A stretch of DNA of 36,425 bases, taken from IMG/VR virus record IMGVR_UViG_3300028399_000018, positions 1 to 36,425 of that record; one strand, given 5' to 3'. This document shows positions 22,996 through 30,406 of the stretch, in pieces. The DNA is from a virus. Both the position numbers and the translations under genes were made by a program. The notes under the pieces were generated by a model, which saw only the letters and a program-made list of their open reading frames with translations, was not told the DNA's origin and did no database searches. Each line of letters begins with the position of its first letter. The stretch's first letter is position 1.

Positions 22996-23359
22996 AACAG
23001 AAGTAGGCCTTTTCGACTGGCTCAACAACACGCCAACAGCAAAGCCTATCCGCCATCAGATCGTCAATTTGATGATCGAGGCCTGGGTACGCGACGGCGA
23101 TGTAGATTGGCACTACATCGACAACGAGTTTGTCGATACGCGTCTTGAGCGCCGCAGCGTCATCACGCTGCAGCCTGAGCGTGTCCATGCGTACGGACGC
23201 GCGATCGATCAGATCAACCGCGACGCGGTAGTCAGTCACGGACTGTACTATATTCGCGAAGATGAGACCGACCCGGTCGAATCCGATCTGGTCATCGTTG
23301 CACGCCTGGCCGACTGGGCTGGCATCGTTCGCCCGCATATCATTTGTTGGGCGTTTTAA
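22988..23359 (+). CDS. Small early protein (123 aa), unrecognised
   Basis: The start ATG 22988 follows AAGGAGG, six bases upstream. The protein begins LFDWLNNTPT, has a helix pair rich in acidic and aromatic residues, and ends with a beta-type segment (LVIVARLADWAGIVRPHIICWAF). There are no cysteine motifs except one near the end, and no membrane span. Function unknown. Confidence 0.6.
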   Translation: MAKTEVGLFDWLNNTPTAKPIRHQIVNLMIEAWVRDGDVDWHYIDNEFVDTRLERRSVITLQPERVHAYGRAIDQINRDAVVSHGLYYIREDETDPVESDLVIVARLADWAGIVRPHIICWAF

Positions 23360-23376
23360 AACAAAGGAGGCACACA

Positions 23377-23625
23377 ATGGTTATTAAACTGAGCGAGCTA
23401 ACAATGACATCGTATAGCGGACAAATCAGTGAATTTTTTCGCGCGGATATACGCGAGAAGTTGAAGGACCTGAAAGACGGCGCAGTAACTCTGGAGATCG
23501 AGTATCTCCCTTTATCTGTCGAACGTCATCATAGGAGAGTTGGAGAGGCGCTTAGGGAAATTCGTAGCGTCCTCCTGGATCTTGGGCTAGAAGAAGTTAC
23601 GATTAATATAGAGTTTGAAGAGTAA
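23377..23625 (+). CDS. Small acidic early protein (82 aa)
   Basis: It is preceded by the AGGAGGCACAC ribosome-site cassette shared with other early genes. The predicted fold alternates short helices and strands (VTLEIEYLPLSVERHHRRVGEAL… EVTINIEFEE). It ends in a strongly acidic tail. Function unknown. Confidence 0.55.
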   Translation: MVIKLSELTMTSYSGQISEFFRADIREKLKDLKDGAVTLEIEYLPLSVERHHRRVGEALREIRSVLLDLGLEEVTINIEFEE

Positions 23626-23640
23626 TTTTAGGAGGCACAC

Positions 23641-24060
23641 ATGAGAATCTTAAATTTAACACAACACAAAGCCACGCCCGAGCAGATCAAACAGGGTGTG
23701 ATGGATCTTCCTGAAGACGATTTTAAAGAGGTATGTCGTCTTCTCGATTTTAAAACTCTCCCGACTTCTAAGGAGGTTCAGCAACGCGCGCGGGAACTGT
23801 CTTTCAAAGCGCTGTATATAGCGGCTAATACGTCAGGTGTTTTCGAAAATACATTTTTCATCGACGCCGTCATGATAGGCGGCGCGCCTTGGCTGATGAG
23901 CGCGCTTGAGCGTGCGCTCGAGGCCCGAGGCTTGCCTTACGTCTACGGTTTTTCGTGCCGCGATTCGGTCGAGGAGCGCCAGGCGGACGGCAGCGTCGTC
24001 AAACGCAGCGTTTACCGACACGTCGGGTTTGTTGGGCTGGAGGATATCGACAATGGTTGA
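23641..24060 (+). CDS. Rossmann-like small protein, possible ring-nuclease relative (139 aa)
   Basis: The protein opens with a strand and the motif ILNLTQHKATPEQ, followed later by a hydrophobic strand with VMIGGAPWLMSALERALEARGLPYVYGFSCRDSVE and a final GFVGLED. I recall similar short proteins in phages and mobile elements, annotated only as hypothetical. The layout (N-terminal strand, [N/Q]HxxTPEQ, middle glycine-rich loop, RGLPxY) recalls the Csx20-type ring nucleases linked with type III CRISPR, which break cyclic oligoadenylate signals. This likeness is by eye and may be wrong. It overlaps the next gene by 8 bases. An AGGAGGCACAC site precedes the ATG. Confidence 0.6.
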   Translation: MRILNLTQHKATPEQIKQGVMDLPEDDFKEVCRLLDFKTLPTSKEVQQRARELSFKALYIAANTSGVFENTFFIDAVMIGGAPWLMSALERALEARGLPYVYGFSCRDSVEERQADGSVVKRSVYRHVGFVGLEDIDNG

Positions 24061-24403
24061 ACCAACGATCGATATCACTACCACTGCCGGCCAGGTCGCA
24101 GGTCGGATGATCCTGGCTGAAAAAGGCTTGTTCCGCCTGATCGTCGCAGCATTCGGTGGCCGGGCGGATTGCGAGGGCTATGTGTTTGAGAGCAAGCCTG
24201 CCAGACCGCTAAAGGGTCGCGGACACAGCCGGCACGTATTCGACGTTGACGCATCAGGTTCTGCTCGGCGTTTTTACGAGGCCCTGCCGTTCGATCACAA
24301 AGACAAGATCAGCGAGCGCGGACGTCACGGCAGCTACACTTGGCGGTGCGTCATCTCTGACGAGGCCAAGCAGATTTGGGATATCTATGGGGCGTTTTTC
24401 TGA
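24053..24403 (+). CDS. Small early protein (116 aa), unrecognised
   Basis: ATG 24053 has GGAGG nine bases upstream, inside the preceding gene. The protein has an N-terminal helix (AGQVAGRMILAEKGLFRLIVAAFGGRADC) and ends with an alpha/beta segment (WRCVISDEAKQIWDIYGAFF). Two cysteines only. No family recognised. Confidence 0.55.
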   Translation: MVEPTIDITTTAGQVAGRMILAEKGLFRLIVAAFGGRADCEGYVFESKPARPLKGRGHSRHVFDVDASGSARRFYEALPFDHKDKISERGRHGSYTWRCVISDEAKQIWDIYGAFF

Positions 24404-24519
24404 TGGGTAGAGTCGTCGTTTTGTTCTTTAGGCTTATGACCGTCGGCGCAATGCTGATTGCAGCCGTGACGTTTGTAATTTTACTTGTAGCCATGACATG
24501 GACTGTTTTTAAATATTGA
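24403..24519 (+). CDS. Tiny membrane protein (38 aa)
   Basis: A short frame begins at TGATG (ATG 24403-24405) and ends at TGA 24517-24519. It is almost entirely hydrophobic, with a single span (about 13-36) and Arg/Lys at both ends. Coupled start codons like this are common in this operon. Function unknown; it could be a membrane effector or a small toxin-like peptide. Confidence 0.45.
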   Translation: MGRVVVLFFRLMTVGAMLIAAVTFVILLVAMTWTVFKY

Positions 24520-24530
24520 GGGGGTACAGA

Positions 24531-24713
24531 ATGAAAATCAAAGACATCATCACATTTGTTGACTGGTTGATGATCGTCGGTACAGTTCTCGCGGCGCTGG
24601 TCGCAGGCCTGGCAACGATCGTCATCATCGACGTTTTTGCGATCGATCACAAACCGATGGGGTTTTTGGTCGAGACTATCTATAACTATTTGAGCCAGCC
24701 GCGGGGCTGGTAG
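24531..24713 (+). CDS. Small membrane protein (60 aa)
   Basis: The start ATG 24531 follows GAGGGGG. The protein has an N-terminal amphipathic helix (MKIKDIITFVDWLM), a hydrophobic segment (about 16-36) and a short polar end. It is next to another tiny membrane protein, so the pair may act together. No family recognised. Confidence 0.55.
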   Translation: MKIKDIITFVDWLMIVGTVLAALVAGLATIVIIDVFAIDHKPMGFLVETIYNYLSQPRGW

Positions 24714-24724
24714 GAGGCACAGCA

Positions 24725-25228
24725 ATGATTAATACAGATTTTAATAGAGAGGCACGTAAAATGGGCGCGCATTGGGACTCAGTCGAGAAACGCTGGGGGC
24801 CACCTGAATTAATGCAGGACGAATTTGATCGTCTGTACAGTAGATATTATGACGATATGGTGGCGGTTGAGATCACGCTGTCTGATACGGATGTAACTAA
24901 TGAAAAACTAGGACGTACAAACGTGATAACGTTTTACGGTTTTGTTATTGCGACCGCATTTGGTCGTGACAGCGGAGCGAAACTGTCGAACGGCGTTGCG
25001 GTGGTTAAAGGTGGGTTCACCAGCGGCGGCAGCATGAAGAATTTTTACTGCAAAATGGTAGGCGAAGAAGCGGTATTACGAATGCATCTGCCCCGCTGGC
25101 TGGCTGAGAAAACCGGTGCGAAGATGCTCCGCGCAGCAACTGATAAAGACAAACTACGAGCAGAACGTGACAGGTTGCTGAAGCGTCTTGCCCAGATCGA
25201 AAAAGAACTAGAGGAGGCACACCAATGA
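24725..25228 (+). CDS. Early protein with DUF5710-like start and C-terminal coiled coil
   Basis: The 167-residue protein begins with a segment resembling DUF5710 (DFNREARKMGAHWDSVEKRWGPPE), a small domain found in primases and other DNA-associated proteins. A beta-rich middle follows (ITLSDTDVTNEKLGRTNVITFYGF). The last ~35 residues are a charged coiled coil. It is preceded by an AGGAGGCACAG site and overlaps the next gene by four bases. Confidence 0.55.
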   Translation: MINTDFNREARKMGAHWDSVEKRWGPPELMQDEFDRLYSRYYDDMVAVEITLSDTDVTNEKLGRTNVITFYGFVIATAFGRDSGAKLSNGVAVVKGGFTSGGSMKNFYCKMVGEEAVLRMHLPRWLAEKTGAKMLRAATDKDKLRAERDRLLKRLAQIEKELEEAHQ

Positions 25229-25779
25229 TCTTCGAATCAACGATCAACCGCCGCAGCAAGATCAAAGACCTGCCGGACGACGGCAGTGACGATCGTTCCT
25301 ACCTGCAGCACTGGTTTCTCGACAGTCGTTTTATCTATGCAACGACTGGAATCTACGCAGTCAGATTCCCGGTCGAGTTTAAAGAAGAACCGAACAAACC
25401 CGCCGACCTACCTGTCCAGGTGCCACACGCCGCGGTGCTGCAGGCGCAGAAAGAATGTTACAAGGATGTGCCGTTTCAGCTCCGGTTCGACGGCACTGAC
25501 TGGGTGACCAGGTCAGGCACGAAGTTCCCACCGCCACCGCCTTGCGTCTATATGAGAGGAATCGTTGAGAAGCTCAACGAGGTATTTAACAAACTGAAAA
25601 AACCAAACCACGAGCTTGGACTGGACTACAAAGCGCTGCACAAACTCGCCAGCGCCGTAATACCGGGCCGTGAGTTTGAGCAAATGCGCATCGGGTTCAA
25701 CGAGAAAAACGCGGCGCATTCGGTGTCGCATGTCGGCAGTCCTGTGCTCCAGGCCATTATCATGCCGATCAGGCTTTAA
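25225..25779 (+). CDS. Possible mini sliding-clamp-like protein (184 aa)
   Basis: Its last residues, ALQAIIMPIRL in context QAIIMPIRL, are close to the end of bacterial beta clamps (YVVMPMRL). Upstream, FLDSRFIYATTGIYAVRFPVEF recalls a clamp strand-loop (…ATDG…), and residues ~150-184 (GREFEQMRIGFNEKNAA…) have a strand pattern similar to clamp domain 3. At 184 residues it has room for one or two clamp domains, not three. It might tether the phage polymerase or block the host clamp. This is a pattern-level suggestion only. AGGAGGCACAC precedes the start. Confidence 0.55.
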   Translation: MIFESTINRRSKIKDLPDDGSDDRSYLQHWFLDSRFIYATTGIYAVRFPVEFKEEPNKPADLPVQVPHAAVLQAQKECYKDVPFQLRFDGTDWVTRSGTKFPPPPPCVYMRGIVEKLNEVFNKLKKPNHELGLDYKALHKLASAVIPGREFEQMRIGFNEKNAAHSVSHVGSPVLQAIIMPIRL

Positions 25780-25793
25780 AAGGAGGCGAAACG

Positions 25794-25976
25794 ATGCAGG
25801 TCAAAGTGAGCTATATCGACCGGCGCACAGAGGCGGCGGTCAATCGTTATTTTCACACGGCACTCGGCGCGTGGGCCTACAAGTGCCAGCTGGTTGTAAC
25901 GCGTGAGGCGCGCAACATGCCGCGTATCTTTGCCGAGACGACTACTGGCTGGCAGGAGATACTCGACGATGTCTAA
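25794..25976 (+). CDS. Small early protein (60 aa)
   Basis: A 60-residue alpha/beta-type protein with AAAGGAGG eight bases upstream. There is a strand-turn-helix pattern (MQVKVSYIDRRTEAAVNRYFHTALGAWAY) but no known motif. It overlaps the next gene by eight bases. Confidence 0.5.
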   Translation: MQVKVSYIDRRTEAAVNRYFHTALGAWAYKCQLVVTREARNMPRIFAETTTGWQEILDDV

Positions 25977-26133
25977 ATCAATCGACTTCAACAGCCTGGA
26001 CTTTTTAATTAAAAAGGTTCAGCGCGACCTCGAGGACGTGCGCTATCAGCTTATCTTGATGCGCGCGGCGATCGTTAAACTCGAGCTGCAACAGCAGCAG
26101 GAGGACAAAGGCAATGGTCAAGTTTCTGAGTAG
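25969..26133 (+). CDS. Small coiled-coil protein (54 aa)
   Basis: ATG 25969 follows GGAG ten bases upstream. The protein is one long amphipathic helix ending in QQQQEDKG. It is likely to form a coiled coil. It overlaps the next gene by 20 bases. Function unknown. Confidence 0.5.
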   Translation: MSKSIDFNSLDFLIKKVQRDLEDVRYQLILMRAAIVKLELQQQQEDKGNGQVSE

Positions 26134-26329
26134 CGACGGCAATCACGTCTCAAGCGCTTTCAACTCGTCGTATTTAAAAGCGCGGGAAGTGCTAGGCGCT
26201 TCTTATCTTGCAAGCCAGATCGCGCTGTTCTGGCGCGACGACAAGTTTAGTTTGGGAGAGAAAATCGTGCTGTACGACCCGGTGTGGTGGCTACAGCACG
26301 ATGTGAACTACAGCAAACACGCTGTTTAG
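26114..26329 (+). CDS. Small early protein (71 aa), last gene before terminator
   Basis: The start ATG has AGGAGG with nine intervening bases. It contains a helix (SYLKAREVLGASYLASQIALF), then an aromatic-rich tail (YDPVWWLQHDVNYSKHAV). A strong terminator follows directly, so this gene ends the first early transcription unit. Confidence 0.55.
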   Translation: MVKFLSSDGNHVSSAFNSSYLKAREVLGASYLASQIALFWRDDKFSLGEKIVLYDPVWWLQHDVNYSKHAV

Positions 26330-26349
26330 TTACCTCCATGTGTGCCCTT

Positions 26350-26391
26350 CCTATACGTGCGGCCCTCTCCCTGCGCACGTATAGGCTTTTT
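26350..26391 (+). terminator. Rho-independent terminator
   Basis: A perfect 12-bp stem (CCTATACGTGCG / CGCACGTATAGG) with a 12-base loop is followed by CTTTTT. It separates the small early genes from the replication genes. Confidence 0.9.
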
Positions 26392-26408
26392 AAACCAGCG
26401 AGGACGCT

Positions 26409-26795
26409 ATGACTTTAAAACAACTTGCGAACAAACTCGCACAGCTTGAGTTTAAACTCAAAACCAACAAGGCCCGCCAGGCCGAGATCGAGGAGCAGAA
26501 CAAGGCGCTGCGCGCGCAGCAAGAGACGCTTAAACAAGAACTCTACGCGCGCATGAAGGCAGACGACGTGTTGATGCTCGAGACTGCTAAAGCGAAACTC
26601 AACGTGCACGACACCGACATCGTAACAGTGTCTGAATGGGACGACGTCTACAAATACATTGCGCGCACGAAGCGCTGGTTTATCCTGCAGCGCCGGTTGT
26701 CGCAAAAGGCCTGCCTGGAGTTGCTGGCCGACGGTAAAAAAATTCCGGGCACCGGGATTTTCACCAAGCAAGACATCAAGATCAAACTAATTTAA
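26409..26795 (+). CDS. Coiled-coil protein preceding SSB-like gene (128 aa)
   Basis: Residues ~1-60 form a long charged coiled coil with glutamine-rich heptads. The C-terminal part (about 70-128) is a small alpha/beta domain. The layout is like phage Gam or Gp157-type helper proteins that work with DNA-end processing, but this is not a firm match. GAGG lies 8 bases before the ATG. It is expected to be co-expressed with the next gene. Confidence 0.5.
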   Translation: MTLKQLANKLAQLEFKLKTNKARQAEIEEQNKALRAQQETLKQELYARMKADDVLMLETAKAKLNVHDTDIVTVSEWDDVYKYIARTKRWFILQRRLSQKACLELLADGKKIPGTGIFTKQDIKIKLI

Positions 26796-26810
26796 ATAGG
26801 AGACTTTAAA

Positions 26811-27662
26811 ATGCCACGTAAAAAAGTATCGAGTAAAAAAGACCTGGTTGCAATCTCTGAAGAGCTGCGTCAGCAGCTCGCCGAAGTCGCACAGCAGCAG
26901 GTCGAAGGCGTTGCGATCTACGAAAGCAACGTTATCAAGTACAAGCACGGCTATTTTGAGCTGAATGACAGCATTATCACGACATCGGATCCTGACGGCA
27001 AGTACGTCGACACGATCATTCTCGCCCACAAATTCGAGCGCGTCTATTACGATGGTCCTTATGTTGAAGGAGAGCAGACCCCGCCAGCCTGCTTCGCGCT
27101 GTCTGATACCGATCCTGAGATCAACGAGGCGCTGCGCCCATGCGAAGAATCAGTCGATGCGCAGCATAAAACCTGCGCCGGCTGTCCGCAGAATGAATAC
27201 GGCACGAGCCAAACCGGCAAAGGTAAGGCCTGCTCGACGCGCGTACGCTTGTTGCTTGCGGAAGCCAACCAGTTCGCCGAAAACGAGCCCGGCAAGATAT
27301 CGACGGCGGTTTTAAACATCCCGGTCACAAGCTACTCGCTCTACAAAAAGCACATCGGTGCTGTGGCCGGTGTACTCAAATTGCCGATCTTTGCAGTCGT
27401 GACCCGGATCCGTCTCGAGCGTACGGGCAGTTACGATCACCCGGCTTTTGAACTGGTCGCACCGCTCGAGTCAGGCGATTTGGTGCAGAAGGCGCTCGAT
27501 ATGTCCAACAGTGCCGGCAGCGCGCTGGACTACAAGTATAAGTCTGAAGACAAGGACTTCTCGGGGCCTGCCGGCAAGAAGAAGATCCCGGTCAAGAAAA
27601 AGAAGGCGCGCAAGAAGAGTGCGGTCAAGAAGAAAAAGACCGTTGCTAAGAAAAAATGGTGA
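26811..27662 (+). CDS. Phage ssDNA-binding-type protein with zinc-like Cys motif and lysine tail
   Basis: The 283-residue protein has a central motif C..CAGCPQNEYGT…GKGKAC (about 113-142), a pattern known from conserved phage proteins located near DNA polymerases and often thought to bind single-stranded DNA. The last ~30 residues are almost only lysine (KKKKARKKSAVKKKK), like a histone-type tail. It has an AGGAGA site with TTTAAA before the ATG. Likely a DNA-coating or recombination helper protein; no biochemical proof is visible. Confidence 0.55.
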   Translation: MPRKKVSSKKDLVAISEELRQQLAEVAQQQVEGVAIYESNVIKYKHGYFELNDSIITTSDPDGKYVDTIILAHKFERVYYDGPYVEGEQTPPACFALSDTDPEINEALRPCEESVDAQHKTCAGCPQNEYGTSQTGKGKACSTRVRLLLAEANQFAENEPGKISTAVLNIPVTSYSLYKKHIGAVAGVLKLPIFAVVTRIRLERTGSYDHPAFELVAPLESGDLVQKALDMSNSAGSALDYKYKSEDKDFSGPAGKKKIPVKKKKARKKSAVKKKKTVAKKKW

Positions 27663-27667
27663 GCGTC

Positions 27668-27877
27668 ATGGAAGACAAGAAGCTCACTGATGTTGGCGTA
27701 CTCAAGGATTGGGTGCGCCTGAATAAATACTTGCAGTACGCGCAGCTCGAGAACGTGCGCGATCTGATCGTGTACGAGGAGAACACCAAAAATCGGCTCT
27801 CATACCTGGTCCGTCTGTACCGGCGCTACTATATGCTGCTTTTAAAACGTAAACTGGAGGAGCTGCGCAATGGCTGA
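27668..27877 (+). CDS. Small basic helical protein (69 aa)
   Basis: The protein is helical and basic (…LVRLYRRYYMLLLKRKLEELRNG). An upstream ATG at 27656 exists but lacks a ribosome site; I choose 27668. It overlaps the polymerase gene by 8 bases. Function unknown. Confidence 0.45.
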   Translation: MEDKKLTDVGVLKDWVRLNKYLQYAQLENVRDLIVYEENTKNRLSYLVRLYRRYYMLLLKRKLEELRNG

Positions 27878-29693
27878 TGTCGTCATCGATTTTGAGACTG
27901 CTGCGATTGACCCGGCATCGCCGCTGCCGCCGCGCCCTGTTGGCGTTGCGATTTTAAAAAACGGCAGAGCGCAGTATTGGGCCTGGGGACATCCGTCGGG
28001 TAACAACTGCAGCGAGAACGAGGCGCGCAACACGCTGTCTGCACATTTTAAAGATGACAACTGCATTTTTCACAATGCCGCGTTTGATATCGAGGTCGCG
28101 CGATATTGGTTTCGCCTCGAAGCGCCGCGCAAGTTCGAGGACACTTTGTTTCTGGCGTATCTCAACGATCCGCGCGAGCCGTCGCTTGCTTTAAAAACAC
28201 TCGGCGAGAAGTACTTAGACGTACTGCCTGATGAACAGAATAAGCTGCACGCGTGGATCATTGAACATATCATGGCACCGCGTAATATCAAGCCGACCCG
28301 CGCCACACCACCAGGCGCCTACATTGCCGAGGCGCCGGCAGCTATCGTCGCGCCTTACGCCAAAATGGACGTCAAGTTAACCTGGCGGCTCTATAAGTAC
28401 ATGCTGCCGCTTGTCAAAGACTACGGCATGCTCGAGGCCTACGCGCGCGAGAAGCGCTGCCTGCCGATTTTCATGGACATGTCGCGCGAAGGTATCAGGA
28501 TCAGGCGCAAGCAGCTTAACGACGATCTGAAACGTGCGCAGGCGCGCATCATTGCGCTGCGCTCGAAGCTGCGTCGCAAATTAAAAAATAGAGATGTCAA
28601 CATCGACAGCGGAGAGGAGCTGGCCGACGCGATGGAAGCCGCCGGTATGGTTGATGAGTGGGTCGCAACGGCGAAGGGCAAGCGCAGCGTGTCGCGCGAC
28701 AACATTGCTGCGTGCTGCAAAGACAAGACCTTTGTTAAAAACTACCAGCTCTACTTGCGCTATACAAAACTGGTCAGCACGTTCATGACGCCCTGGCTGG
28801 AGCGCTCCAGATTGACTGACCATGTCTATCCGCAGTTCAGTCAGGTTCGCACACCTGGCGCGTACGGCGGCGATAATGGCACACGCACAGGCAGGCCGTC
28901 GAGCCACAATCCAAACTTTTTAAACATTCCGCGCAACCCGGACGACACCAGCTTGCCCTTCATGCGTTCCTACGTTGCACCGGACAAGAACCAGGTGCTG
29001 CTGTTGCGTGACTACTCTCAGCAAGAGATGCGCATACTCGCGCATTTCGAGAACGACGCGTTCATGCAGGCCTACATCGACCGTCCCGAAACTGATGCGC
29101 ACACGATGATTAAAGAGGCGATCTACAACATGCTCGGTACCAGTATCGATCGCAAACCTGTCAAGACTATTGTCTTCGGCATTGTCTATGGTTTCGGTAT
29201 GGCAGCATTGGCCAACAAATTGAGTATTGAATTAAAAAGACCCGTCGACATGCGCGAAGCACGACAACTTAAAAATACGCTATACAAAGCGTTTCCGGGC
29301 ATCCAGCAGCTGGAGCAGGAGGTCAAGGCGCGCGCGGCGGCTGGCGAGTTTATAACGACTTGGGGCGGGCGCAAGTACCTGGTCGAGCCGCCGGATCAGC
29401 ACGGGCGCAGCAAAGAGTACAAGATGCTCAACTACCTGATCCAAGGCAGCGCGGCGGATGTGACCAAGGAGGCCATGATCCGCGTCAATGATGCGATCAA
29501 AGGCCGCGGGCGGATCATGCTGCAGGTTTATGACGAGTTGATCGTATCGGTCGACAAGTTCGAACGTGCCAAGACTGATGCGCTGATCAAAGAGGCGATG
29601 GAGTCGGTCGAGATGGACGTACCGATGTTGACAGAGGGTAAGGCCAGCTGCATCAGCTGGGCGGATGCGAAAAAGCGGAGGTGGCAGAAGTGA
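27870..29693 (+). CDS. DNA polymerase, family A with 3'-5' exonuclease
   Basis: This 607-residue polymerase copies the phage genome. The exonuclease has all three DEDDy motifs: DFE near residue 7-9, NAAFD (about 70) and YAKMD (about 165). The polymerase core has motif A DYSQQEMR, motif B RKPVKTIVFGIVYG (R, K, F and YG in the standard places; F at the position equivalent to E. coli F762) and motif C QVYDELIV. In motif C the usual HDE histidine is replaced by tyrosine. There is no 5'-3' nuclease domain, as usual for phage polymerases. GGAGG precedes the ATG. Confidence 0.9.
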   Translation: MADVVIDFETAAIDPASPLPPRPVGVAILKNGRAQYWAWGHPSGNNCSENEARNTLSAHFKDDNCIFHNAAFDIEVARYWFRLEAPRKFEDTLFLAYLNDPREPSLALKTLGEKYLDVLPDEQNKLHAWIIEHIMAPRNIKPTRATPPGAYIAEAPAAIVAPYAKMDVKLTWRLYKYMLPLVKDYGMLEAYAREKRCLPIFMDMSREGIRIRRKQLNDDLKRAQARIIALRSKLRRKLKNRDVNIDSGEELADAMEAAGMVDEWVATAKGKRSVSRDNIAACCKDKTFVKNYQLYLRYTKLVSTFMTPWLERSRLTDHVYPQFSQVRTPGAYGGDNGTRTGRPSSHNPNFLNIPRNPDDTSLPFMRSYVAPDKNQVLLLRDYSQQEMRILAHFENDAFMQAYIDRPETDAHTMIKEAIYNMLGTSIDRKPVKTIVFGIVYGFGMAALANKLSIELKRPVDMREARQLKNTLYKAFPGIQQLEQEVKARAAAGEFITTWGGRKYLVEPPDQHGRSKEYKMLNYLIQGSAADVTKEAMIRVNDAIKGRGRIMLQVYDELIVSVDKFERAKTDALIKEAMESVEMDVPMLTEGKASCISWADAKKRRWQK

Positions 29694-29818
29694 AGAAGTT
29701 CAACCACGAAGTGTTTAGAGACCGTATGGTTGAAGTGTTTGGCCTTGAAGGGCTAAGCGATCGCGAGATTGAGAAGAAGCTGGGCCGAATGCGAGACATA
29801 TTTTCAGTTTGTGTGTAG
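29690..29818 (+). CDS. Small helical protein, GTG start (42 aa)
   Basis: The GTG at 29690 follows GGAGGT seven bases upstream and overlaps the polymerase stop. The frame reads to TAG 29816-29818. It has a short amphipathic helix (LSDREIEKKLGRMRDIFS) that looks like part of an HTH or coiled coil. Its strong ribosome site supports it being translated. Function unknown. Confidence 0.55.
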   Translation: MKKFNHEVFRDRMVEVFGLEGLSDREIEKKLGRMRDIFSVCV

Positions 29819-29828
29819 CACTCAACTG

Positions 29829-29856
29829 CTCGGCAGCCTATCTGCTGGGTTTTGTT
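29829..29856 (+). terminator. Likely rho-independent terminator after polymerase genes
   Basis: Stem CTCGGCAG / CTGCTGGG-type pairing (29829-29849) with loop CCTAT and a following TTTTGTTT run. It has two wobble pairs, so strength is moderate. It lies between the small protein and the HTH regulator. Confidence 0.55.
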
Positions 29857-29887
29857 TCTGATCAATCTTTAAAAAACGAGGTGAGTT

Positions 29888-30406
29888 ATGTCAGCTACCG
29901 GTAGAACACATTTACGCACTCTTTTCTGCGAGAACCTTCGTCGTGTGGTCGAGGAGATGGATTTAAACTATAAAGATGTCAACGAACGCACCGGTATTTA
30001 CGTCGATCATATCAGCAGTATCCTCCGCGGTATCTCATCGCCGTCAATACCCGATCTCTATGGCTTGTGCGCCGGTCTCGAGCACACGCCGGAGTACCTG
30101 CTCGATTTTGAAGGGTTCAACAGACCGAATCTTTTCAACGATCAGCTGCCAGGTCTTACGAAACGCGAGTTTGGTGACAGACTTTTAAAAGCAGTCGAAG
30201 CGCACGACAAATCGCGCGCCGAAATCTGTTCAGAGGCCGGTATTACGCCGTCGCAGATCAGCCAATATATCACCGGGTTCTGCTATCCGCGCCTGGACCG
30301 TTTTGTGAGGCTGTGCAAGGCGCTGCGCGTCACGCCGTCCTATCTACTCGGGTTTACTGAGCACATGAGCCTGGTTGGTGTAGACGGCAGAGGACAAGAG
30401 CAATGA
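29888..30406 (+). CDS. Tandem double-HTH (XRE-like) regulator (172 aa)
   Basis: The protein contains two similar HTH_3/XRE domains: residues ~14-80 (FCENLRRVVEEMDLNYKDVNERTG…) and ~97-160 (FGDRLLKAVEAHDKSRAEICSEAG…). Each ends with a TPxYLL(D/G)F motif. The two halves align in pattern, so the gene arose by internal duplication. It probably acts on DNA as a monomer with two binding heads, or as a small dimer. GAGGTGAG precedes the ATG. It follows a terminator, so it may have its own promoter. It could control the divergent promoters. Confidence 0.75.
   Translation: MSATGRTHLRTLFCENLRRVVEEMDLNYKDVNERTGIYVDHISSILRGISSPSIPDLYGLCAGLEHTPEYLLDFEGFNRPNLFNDQLPGLTKREFGDRLLKAVEAHDKSRAEICSEAGITPSQISQYITGFCYPRLDRFVRLCKALRVTPSYLLGFTEHMSLVGVDGRGQEQ

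Larger units (their letters stand above)
23364..25227 (+). promoter_or_regulatory. Repeated ribosome-site cassette AGGAGGCACA before four early genes
   Basis: The stretch AGGAGGCACAC or near-identical forms sits directly before the starts of the genes at 23377, 23641, 24725 and 25225. Related sites (AGGAGGCCTGCA at 22988, AGGAGGCGAAACG at 25794) occur in the same operon. The shared bases extend beyond the anti-16S core, so these may be copied modules or a binding site for a regulator. Confidence 0.75.

Noticed and set aside
29888-30406. CI-type lysogeny repressor
   Set aside because: No integrase or cro-like pair, and the protein lacks a cleavage domain; a general regulator is the safer call.
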